The notes under the pieces: model-generated | The model's database searches: none | Told to the model about the DNA's origin: nothing | The model's input: only the letters and a program-made list of their open reading frames with translations | In this document: positions 54,926 to 64,000 of the stretch, piece after piece | Layout of the letters: every line of letters begins with the position of its first letter | How positions within the stretch are numbered: position 1 is the stretch's first letter | Assembly: GCA_029237695.1 (NCBI GenBank) | Contig: CM055265.1 | Coordinates: forward strand, 215,714,506-215,778,505 | Direction: 5' to 3' | DNA from: Conchocele bisecta | Lineage: Eukaryota; Mollusca; Bivalvia; Lucinida; Thyasiridae | DNA: 64,000 nt | Translations under genes and position numbers: made by a program

Positions 54926-57900
54926 GTCGCAGGAAATTCTCCCCACAGGGGGGAAGATTTCCAGGGTCGAGCCTGGAAATATTCCCCCCCACCCCCACGG
55001 GCTCGACCCTAGGAAATTCTCACCCCCCCCCCCACCCCCCCCACCCTGGAAATTCTCCCCCCCCATCCAAAAGTTTGTGTTTGAATGCTACAAAGCAGAA
55101 TTATTTCCACCAAACATTTGCACATAGGCACACACAATGTATGCCATTTGGTAGTATAAGAAAGGGGAACATAAAATTTTCCTAGGAAATATTCCCCCCC
55201 CCCCACCCCCCCAACCATCTACCATATGCATAGCGAATGTGAATGGTCTCTTTGTAGACAAGAATAACCCCCCCCACCACCCTCCCTCATGATGAAATAA
55301 TGTATGTTGGTGTGGAACAGATAGCATTTGGCATGTATTGAGGGAGGGGGGGGGGGGGAGATTTTCCTAGGAAATATTCCCCCACCCAACCATCTACCAT
55401 ATGCATAGCGGATGTGAATGTCTCTTTGTAGACAAGAATAACCCACGATTGGGGGAGTATTTCTGATGAAATAATGTATGTTGGTGTAGAACAGATAGCA
55501 TGTGGCATGTATTGGTGGGGGGGGGGGGGAGATTTCCTAGGAAATATTCCCCCCCAACCATCTACCATATGCATACCGGATGTGAATGTCTCTTTGTATA
55601 CAAGAATACCCCCCCCCCCTCCCTCATGATGAAATAATGTATGTTGGTGTAGAACAGATAGCATTTGGCATGTATTGAGGGAGGGGGGGGAGATTTTCCT
55701 AGGAAATTCCCCCCCCCCCACCCCAACTAACTACCATATGCATAGCGGATGTGGATGTCTCTTTGTAGACAAGAATAACCCACGATTGGGGGAGTACATG
55801 TATTTCTGATGAAATAATGTATGTTGGTGTAGAACAGATAGCATTTGGCATGATTGTATGAGGGTAAGGGGGGAGATTTTCCTATGAAATATCCCCCCCC
55901 CCAACTATCATATGCATAGCGGATGTGGATGTCACTTTGTAGACAAGAATAACCCGATTGGGGGTGGGAGTATTTCTGATGAAATAATGTATGTTGGTGT
56001 AGAACAGATAGCATTTGGCATGTATTGAGGGGGGGGGGGGGGGGGGGGGGGAGGGGTGGGGAGATTTTCCTAGGAAATATCCGCCCCCCCAACTAACTAC
56101 CATATGCATAGCAGATGTGGATGTCTCTTTGTAGACAAGAATAACCCACGATTGGGGGAGTATTTCTGATGAAATAATGTATGTTGTTGTAGAACAGATA
56201 GCATTTGGCATGTATTGAGGGAGGGGGGGGGGAGAGATTTTCCTAGGAAATATTCCCCCCCCCCCCCCAACCAACTACCATTTGCATAGCGGATGCGGAT
56301 GTCTCTTTGTAGACAATAATAACTCACAATTGGGGGAGTTTTTCTGATGAAATAATGTATGTTGGTGTAGAACAGATAGCATTTGGCATGTATTGAGGGA
56401 GGGGGGGGGGGAGATTTTCCTAGGAGATATTGCCCCCCCCCCCCCCCCACCCCCCCCCACAACCAACTACTATATGCATAGCGGATGTGGCTATCTCTTT
56501 GTAGACAAGAATAACCCACGATTGGGGGAGTATTTCTGATGAAATAATGTATGTTGGTGTAGAACAGATAGCATGTGGCATGTATTGATGGGGGGTGGGG
56601 GGCGATTTTCCTAGGAAATATTCCCCCCCCCCAACCAATCTACCATATGCATAGCGGATGTGAATGTCTCTTTGTAGACAAGAATACCCCCCCCCTCCTC
56701 ATGATGAAATAATGTATGTTGGTGTAGAACAGATAGCATTTGGCATGTATTGAGGGAGGGGGGGGGGAGATTTTCCTAGGAAATATCCCCCCCCCTCAAC
56801 TACCATATGCATAGCGGATGTGGATGTCTCTTTGTAGACAAGAATAACCCACGATTGGGGGAGAATTTCTGATGAAATAATGTATGTTGGTGTAGAACAG
56901 ATAGCATTGTGGCATGTATTGGTGGGGGGGGGTGAGATTTTCCTAGGAAAATATTCCCCCCACCCATCTACCATATGCATAGCGGATGTGAATGTCTCTT
57001 TGTAGACAAGAATAACCCCCCCCCCTCCCTCATGATGAAATAATGTATGTTGGTGTATAAGAGTAGCATTTGGCATGTATTGAAGGAGGGTGGGGAGATT
57101 TTCTAGGAATATCCCCCCCCCCCACCCCAACTAACTACCATATGCATAGCGGATGTGGATGTCTCTTTGTAGACAAGAATAACCCACGATTGGGGGAGTA
57201 TTTCTGATGAAATAATGTATGTTGGTGTAAAACAGATAGCATTTGGCATGTATTGAGGGAGGGGGGGGGGGAGATTTTCCTAGGATATTCCCCCCCCCCC
57301 TTTTCCCCCCCCCCAACCAACTACCATATGCATAGCGGATGTGGATGTCTCTTTGTAGACAAGAATAACCCACGATTGGGGGAGTGTTTCTGATGAAATA
57401 TGTATGTTGGTGTAGAACAGATAGCATTTTGCATGTATTGAGGGAGGGGGGGGGGGTGGGGGGGGGGGAGATTTTCCTAGGAAATATCCCCCAACCAACT
57501 ACCATATGCATAGCGGATGTGGATGTCTCTTTGTAGACAAGAATAACCCACGATTGGGGGAGTGTTTCTGATGAAATAATGTATGTTGGTGTAGAACAGA
57601 TAGCATTTTGCATGTATTGAGGGAGGGGGGGGGGAGATTTTCCTAGGAAATATCCCCCAAACCAACTACCATATGCATAGCGGATGTGGATGTCTCTTTG
57701 TAGACAAGAATAACCCACGATTGGGGGAGGATTTCTGATGAAATAATGTATGTTGGTGTAGAACAGATAGCATTAGGAATGTATTGAGGGAGGGGGAGGG
57801 GAGATTTTCCTAGGAAATATCCCCCCAACTACCATATGCATAGCGGATGTGGATGTCTCTTTGTAGACAAGAATAATCCACGATTGGGGGAGTATTTCTG

Positions 57901-59985
57901 ATGAAATAATGTATGTTGGTGTAGAACAGATAGCATGTGGCATGTATTGGTGGTGGGGGAGGAGATTTTCCTAGGAAATATTCCCCCCCCCACACCCCAA
58001 CCATCTACCATATGCATAGCGGATGTGAATGTCTCTTTGTAGACAAGAATATCCCCCCTCCCTCATGATGAAATAATGTATGTTGGTGTAGAACAGATAG
58101 CATTTGGCATGTATTGAGGGAGGGGGTGGCTATTCTTCTCTACAAAGAGACATTCACATCCACTTTCCATATGGTAGATGGTGGGGGGGATATTTCCTAG
58201 GAAAATTCCCCTCCCCACCATTACATGGCACATGCTGTCTGTTCTACACAAACATACATTATTTTGTTTCATCAGAAATACTCCCCCAATCGTGGGCTAT
58301 TCTTGTCTACAAAGAGATGTCCACGTCCACTATGCATATGGTAGATGGGGGGGGGGGGGGGGGGGGGGGGAATATTTCCTAGAAAATCTCCCCCCCCCCC
58401 TCCCTAAATACATGCCAAATGCTATCCGTTTTACACCAACATACATTTCATTTCATCAGACATACTCCCCCAATCGTAGGCTATTATTGTCTACAAAGAG
58501 ACATTCACATCCGCTATGCATATGGTAGATGGTTGGGGGGGGTTATATCTCCCCCCCCCCCTCCCTCAATACATGCCAAATGCTATTTGTTCTACACCAA
58601 CATACATTTCATCAGAAATAGTCCCGCAATCACCTGCTATTCTTCTCTACAAAGAGACAATCACATCAACTTTGCATATGGTAGATGGCGGGGGGATATT
58701 TCCTAGGAAAATCTCCCCCCCCCACCAATACAAGGCACATGCTGTCTGTTCTACACCAACATACATTATTTTGTTTCATCAGAAATTGTGGGCTATTCTT
58801 GTCTACAAAGAGACGTCCATATCCACTACGAATATGGTAGATGGTGGCGTGGGGGGGATATTTCCTAGGAAAATCTCCCCCCCCCCCCCCCCACCCCCCC
58901 CCACCAATACATGCCACATGCTATCTCTTCACCAACTTTCATTTCATCAGAAATACTCCCCTAATCACATGCTATTATTCTCCTTCTCTACAAAGAGACA
59001 TTCACATCCACTTTGCATATGGTAGATGGTGGGGGGGGGGGGGATATTTCCTAGGAAAATCTCCCCCCCCCCCCACAAATACATGGCACATGCTGTCTGT
59101 TCTTCACCAACATACATTATTTTGTTTCTTCAGAAATACTCCTCCAATCGTGGGCTATTCTTGTCTACAAAGAGACAATCACATCCACTATGCATAGGGT
59201 AGATGGTTGCGGGGGGGGAATATTTCCTAGGAAAATACCCCCTCCCCCACCAATACATGTCACATGCTATCTGTTCTACACCAACATACATTATTTCATT
59301 TCATCATAAATACTCCCCCAATCATGGGCTGTTCTTGTCTACAAAGAGACGTCCATATCCACTATATGGTGGCGGGGAGAATATTTCCTAGGAAAATCCC
59401 CCCCCCCCCCTCCACCAATACATGCCACATGCTTGCTGTTCTACACAGATATACTGTTTTTATTTTCTAGACCCACCCCCACCATGTGCTATATTTATAC
59501 CAATCATATGCAGCTATGGTAGAGATTTAACCTAGAAAACTCTCTACCAGCCAACATACATAATAGTTATGGTACGGTAATGGGGTTAATTATTGCATAT
59601 ACCGGTAAATAGAATCTCTACGCCCCACCACCATATATTGTCTATGTATTGATATATACTAAATTGGAGAGCTCTTTTATAGAAAATACTGCCTCGCCTA
59701 TTCACATACTTCTCCACAAGCAGACATACATTATGACTATGTTAGTTGGGTATACATGTAGGGATATTACGTCCTCTGTTACCAACAGACTGGTTCTAGC
59801 ATGTGCATTTTGTATGCTCTGAGCACAATATCAACAATGTATATGAAAATACATTAAAAGTTTTGTGGACTGTGTCTGTGAAGGTGGTGATGGGGGGGGG
59901 GGGGGAGAATTTCCAGGTGGGGGGGAATATTTCCTAGGCTTAAGCTGGGGGTGAAGATTTCCAGGGGGGGAGATTTCCTGTTACA
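54926..59985. repeat. poly-G/poly-C satellite block with an orientation switch
   Basis: Units of about 165-190 bp contain CTACCATATGCATAGCGGAT, CTCTTTGTAGACAAGAATA, GAAATAATGTATGTTGGTGT and a G run of 6-25 bases before GATTTTCCTAGGAAATATTC. About 19 units run in one direction (55060-58130); from 58131 to about 59470 about eight units run in the opposite one. The block ends are also inverse: GGAAATTCTCCCC near 54936 and GGGGGAGATTTCC near 59965. Open frames across it are artefacts. Homopolymer lengths may be inexact. Confidence 0.88.
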
Positions 59986-60237
59986 CTGGTACATCCAAAA
60001 TTGCTGAAACCAAGGTCAATGTAATGTTGTGTTCTCGTGATTATTATCACGTTCTTGGGATGTTAAACTATTCATACAAGATACTCATATGGTTACATAA
60101 TCTGTTCTAACAATATAACTACATGTTACAGTATATACACTCAACTGGGTGGGGCCTAATATTCATGAGCTAAGAGTCAGCCTCACTATGAGCCAGTCAC
60201 CTGCAGACACATTGTGTTCGTGGGGACATGGATGCCT
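59986..60237. other. spacer before the assembly gap
   Basis: No feature recognised. Confidence 0.4.
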
Positions 60238-60737
60238 NNNNNNNNNNNNNNNNNNNNNNNNNNNNNNNNNNNNNNNNNNNNNNNNNNNNNNNNNNNNNNN
60301 NNNNNNNNNNNNNNNNNNNNNNNNNNNNNNNNNNNNNNNNNNNNNNNNNNNNNNNNNNNNNNNNNNNNNNNNNNNNNNNNNNNNNNNNNNNNNNNNNNNN
60401 NNNNNNNNNNNNNNNNNNNNNNNNNNNNNNNNNNNNNNNNNNNNNNNNNNNNNNNNNNNNNNNNNNNNNNNNNNNNNNNNNNNNNNNNNNNNNNNNNNNN
60501 NNNNNNNNNNNNNNNNNNNNNNNNNNNNNNNNNNNNNNNNNNNNNNNNNNNNNNNNNNNNNNNNNNNNNNNNNNNNNNNNNNNNNNNNNNNNNNNNNNNN
60601 NNNNNNNNNNNNNNNNNNNNNNNNNNNNNNNNNNNNNNNNNNNNNNNNNNNNNNNNNNNNNNNNNNNNNNNNNNNNNNNNNNNNNNNNNNNNNNNNNNNN
60701 NNNNNNNNNNNNNNNNNNNNNNNNNNNNNNNNNNNNN
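60238..60737. other. assembly gap (500 N)
   Basis: Exactly 500 undetermined bases, likely a placeholder of standard size rather than a measured gap. Frames across it carry no information. Confidence 0.99.
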
Positions 60738-60833
60738 GTATGTCAGGCACTCATCATTTTCAGAATTGGTGGAATATAGTGACAGCTTAATTCCTATAAA
60801 GAACATTTTGTGCCTACTGGGTGGGCATGCACC
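60738..60833. mobile_element. right end of a second TTAA-type element
   Basis: Matches 53583-53713 (AATTGGTGGAATA-like sequence, TATAAAGAACATTTTGTGCC) and ends GGGCATGCACCT, followed by TTAA (60834-60837). The rest lies in the gap. Confidence 0.75.
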
Positions 60834-60837
60834 TTTA

Positions 60838-61560
60838 AGCAATTATATATCAGACACAAGTGTTTTAACCCACTGTATTATTTTTTTTATGATAAAATCC
60901 GGGACTATATCAGGCCCGTATGGTGAATAAAACAATGCCACAGCGACTATTGAGTGGGGGGGGGGGGGTGTTGGGAGGGGAGGTAGGCCCTAGCGACCCT
61001 CTGCCCTCAAAAAAAAAGAAAAAATAATCAACCTACACCTCAAAATGGACGTAGGTCATTAAACAATAAACGGTCCAAAATAGTGCCACAGCACGCCGTA
61101 TGCTGTTGCGGTGTTTATGGCCGTGTATATACATTTAATGATATTATATTAGGTATTGTTTGATTGAATAGCGTTATGTTTGATCAGCAAGATCATATAT
61201 ATATATAGAGGATCTCAAACAAGTTTCCAGTTGATATGAAATGTCTGAAACGAGTCATGCATAATTTATGCACCGAGCCTCTGGCGAGTTGCATACAATT
61301 GCGACGAGTAATGTAGAGCCAGAACAGTTGGCACACCTCGAGTGAACATGCAGGATGGTCTAGGGTGAGCTGTAAGTTATAGCACACTCGAGACAAACTG
61401 CATGTTGACCCAAGATGGGCTGCACCTGCTAAGGTCCTTCTCTTGGATGACTGTTGAAATGTCAACTGTGGTGGAATAACATCATAAACCAATGTGTAGA
61501 CAAGCCAGCTTATCTGGGTCTATGCAGGGTGAAGACGTACCAAGATCCTTTTCAGGGCCC
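60838..61560. other. spacer, no gene
   Basis: Poly-G at 60955-60968 and a short A run. A 99-codon minus-strand frame at 61193-61492 shows no domain. Confidence 0.4.
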
Positions 61561-61720
61561 GGTTAAATCCTTAACGCCCGTGTCTCAAAACATCCGTTAG
61601 CATAACGGACTGTTAAATCCTTAAAGCCTGTTTGCTCAAAACCTCTGTTGGCGCAACAGACTGCAAAATTTTAACGCCCGGTTGCTCAAAACCTGTTAGC
61701 TTAACAAACTGTAAGGAAGG
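61560..61720. repeat. short tandem repeat, three copies
   Basis: Units of about 55-60 bp with CTCAAAACCT(G/C)T(G)TTAGC and TAACGCCCG at about 61575, 61630 and 61675. Confidence 0.7.
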
Positions 61721-61745
61721 GGGCCGTTTCTGGGGGGCTGCTTCT

Positions 61746-61984
61746 GGGGGCCGTTTCACTAAACTTTTACGACTAAAATGTTCGCAAGGGCAAAATTATG
61801 ATACATTTTATAGTCAGTAAATGTCATATCAACAGTTATCTTGTAAACAATTATTGGATTTACATATATTGAGCATATGCAGCCTATGCTCAATAAATTT
61901 AAATCCATCAATTAAAATTTCCAGATGATCCTAAATTTGCGCTTATGACCATTTTAGTCTACGAAGTTTAGTGAAATGGGCCCC
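61746..61984. mobile_element. foldback MITE, copy 1
   Basis: Ends GGGCCGTTTCACTAAACTT and inverse. The centre is a palindrome around GAGCATATGCAGCCTATGCTC. About 240 bp, no ORF. Confidence 0.85.
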
Positions 61985-62028
61985 TGGTGTATACTCACCA
62001 TCAATAAAAACTGTAGTCATGCAATGCT

Positions 62029-62270
62029 GGGGGCCGTTCACTAAACTTCCTACGACTAAAATGTTCGTAAATGCAAACTGATGATAGTCTGTAAATTTCA
62101 CATTAACAATGTTTTCTTGTAAACAATTATTGGATTTACATTTATTGAGCATAGGCTGCATATGCAGCCTATGCTCAATAAATGTAAATCTATCAATTGA
62201 AATTTACAGACGATCCTAAATTTGCACTTACGAACATTTTAGTCGTAAGAAGTTTAGTGAAACGGGCCCC
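62029..62270. mobile_element. foldback MITE, copy 2
   Basis: Same family; central palindrome TAGGCTGCATATGCAGCCTA at 62151-62170. Ends in AGTTTAGTGAAACGGGCCCC. Confidence 0.88.
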
Positions 62271-62902
62271 AGGACGGTAATGCCAGTGTACATTGAATTT
62301 CAATAACATTGCATAACACAGCAGTAAGGAGACAGTAATAAGCAAATGAACTTTTATGCAATGTTTTTATTAAGCTCCCAGTTTTATACAAAATATCTGT
62401 TTCACAGTAACAATATTGAGGCTCATGATCAACAGAACAACAGTAACAACATGGCCACGACTGCCGATACCATAGCGGGCATCGTCAGTCAACAAGAGCG
62501 GCTGGCACAGTTGGACTACGGTCGAAAGAAGCAGGATTATATACCGGTCTTATAACTTAAGTTACCGAACTTGGACAATCACACGTATCTTCCATACTAG
62601 ATTGCCATCGCCCGCATGTCGTGCCTGCTGAGGCTTTGATAGTATACCAATAACCAAGCGGGTGTGACAAAAATACTGCTGGGGCACCACTGGCATTAGT
62701 ATTGACAGAATTGCCGGTTTGACATCATGTTGCTTAGTTAAGAATTGGCGGTATTTGTTGGCTCGACGTCACGTTACTTAGATAATGAAGCAGTGTGACG
62801 TGAAACGGACAAATTCCACCCATTATGTCACAGAAGTAGCCATCAGGGAAGCTACTGGTGATTGTCCCCAAGTTCGCGAACCTAGGTATAACTATACAAC
62901 AG
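62271..62902. other. spacer, one small open frame
   Basis: A plus-strand frame at 62346-62555 ends MATTADTIAGIVSQQERLAQ and a short tail. It is short, without a family match, and might be an exon or chance. A GCATGTCGTGCCTG word near 62593 resembles a core-repeat terminus. Confidence 0.3.
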
Positions 62903-63126
62903 AGGGCCATTTCACTAAACTTTGTACAACTGAACTGTTTGTAAGTGCAAAATTATAAATTTCACACTTTACACCGTTTTCTTTTGCAAAAACCAATTAC
63001 TGGATTTACATTTATTGAGCATAGCCTATGTTCAATAAATGTAAATCTATAAATTAAAATTTCCAGACGATCCTAATTTTTCACTTACAAAACATTTAGT
63101 CGTACAAAGTTTAGTGAAACAGCCCG
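62903..63126. mobile_element. foldback MITE, copy 3
   Basis: Same family with a shortened centre (GAGCATAGCCTATGTTC) and more substitutions in the arms. Confidence 0.82.
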
Positions 63127-63481
63127 CTGGTCTACATGTGACGGGAAAAATGGGACTTACAACCTTTGTGACCAGTCCAGATTCTGAACTACTAGCACTC
63201 CTGCAGGCTGATGGTGGAGTATACGGTTCACAAGAAACATACATGATTGGTATTTCACAGGCACTGAATGACAAACAGCGTAGACCATGATCAGACTGCA
63301 GTCGAATCTGGGTTGTGAATGCAATAAACTAGTTGTGAATGAAATAAGCCCCATTTCTCCAGCCACATTTCATTAACCACTAGTGTGAAACCCAAGACAC
63401 CAAATGCACTCATACTTGACGTTGTTCACTGGCCGTTTAATCAGTAAGGCATGCTTCAGCAACTGAATAGCAAACAGAGCT
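63127..63481. other. spacer between MITE copies
   Basis: No gene recognised; the two minus-strand frames have no domain signature. Confidence 0.4.
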
Positions 63482-63742
63482 GGGGCCCGTTTCACTAAAC
63501 TTCGTGCAACTAAAATGTTCGTAAGTGCAAATTTAGGATCGTCTGGAAATGTCAAGTGACGGCTTTACATTTATTGAGCAGAGGCTGCATATGCATATGC
63601 ATATGCATATGCAGCCTATGCTCAATAAATGTAAATCCAATAATTATTTACAAGAAAACATTGTTAATGTGAAATATACAGACTATCATTAGTTTGCACG
63701 TACAAACATTTTAGTCGTACAAAGTTTAGTGAATCGGGCCCC
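63482..63742. mobile_element. foldback MITE, copy 4
   Basis: Same family, with the central palindrome expanded by tandem GCATAT hexamers (63590-63612). Ends GGGGCCCGTTTCACTAAACT and inverse. Confidence 0.88.
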
Positions 63743-64000
63743 AGACACAGATCAGACTGCACAAAAAGTTCAGGTTGGCCTGGGTCTTCACTAGTCGCAA
63801 TATGCAACAATCCTAGTTATCTCCTCTAGGTGAAAATGTATGTTCAACTGTGTTCGAACAGTAGCCCGATACGCAGCTTATGTGTGCTGGAAACATGATT
63901 TCTCAAGATGTGCCTCCCCCACAGTAACAGATACTACCGGTATATTGTATTTCACCAAATGAGACTCACCACATGATTTTCTACCCAAGAACATGTGCGA
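63743..64000. other. right edge, nothing recognised
   Basis: Unique-looking sequence without a visible feature. Confidence 0.35.

Noticed and set aside
54926..59985. Many Pro/Gly-rich open frames
   Set aside because: They come from G/C runs in the satellite unit; frames change with run length.
60149..60930. Open frames of 180-238 codons
   Set aside because: They span the N gap and consist almost wholly of undetermined residues.
62346..62555. 69-codon frame with an Asn/Gln-rich middle as a gene
   Set aside because: Too short and without homologous pattern. It could be an exon, so it is mentioned in the spacer entry only.

Overview
The window is animal nuclear DNA dominated by repeats and broken mobile elements. 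No intact cellular gene can be supported. Repeat content suggests a bivalve-like mollusc: cores of about 167 bp built around AAGGTCAAGGTCA, foldback MITEs with TTTCACTAAACTT ends, and a tRNA-like SINE fragment. The taxon is inferred from general familiarity, not from a marker gene. A 500-base N gap lies at 60238-60737.

Layout. 1-2900: AT-rich, with a scattered TCATTACCGTTAC motif and fragments of core-repeat elements. 2915-4492: a Tc1-type transposon (DD34E). 4682-10702: a large core-repeat element (family Y) carrying a nested second element (family X, 4975-6811). 10740-15245: further tandem arrays. 15246-19920: a Ty3/gypsy LTR retrotransposon on the minus strand, with LTRs of 180 and 182 bp and a GATAT target duplication, inserted in a tandem array that resumes at 19921. 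20400-25640: minisatellites and foldback sequence. 25848-31929 and 31947-41757: remains of two Polinton/Maverick (adintovirus-like) elements lying back to back. 41758-47776: a satellite of roughly 70 bp, interrupted by a hAT-like MITE and a second Tc1 copy (42920-44500). 48609-52765: a TIR element holding a pseudogene with PIN-like and CXC (Tesmin/TSO1-like) signatures. 52976-53713: a TTAA-flanked element with a small ORF. 54926-59985: a poly-G satellite that reverses orientation. 60738-64000: MITEs.

The most informative part is the Polinton-like pair. Relic A is GC-richer. It has a type-B DNA polymerase on the plus strand and, converging on it from the right, a packaging ATPase, a membrane protein with an ARKAKQ motif and a small protein on the minus strand. 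Relic B is AT-rich and carries virion genes, a double-jelly-roll-type major capsid gene, a truncated packaging ATPase, its own ARKAKQ membrane protein and a small protein, mostly on the plus strand. ATPase, ARKAKQ protein and small protein occur in the same order in both. B is broken by three core-repeat elements (32099-34200, 37484-39114, 39532-41472).

Those inserts have the structural marks of Helitron/Helentron-type non-autonomous elements: a terminal hairpin, a CTAG|T end, insertion at T|T and no target duplication. Two empty sites can be read from the window itself, one in a virion gene and one in a tandem array. Many frameshifts are single-base indels in otherwise very similar copies, and the gypsy LTRs differ by one substitution and one 2-bp indel. 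Some of the apparent decay may therefore be residual assembly error.
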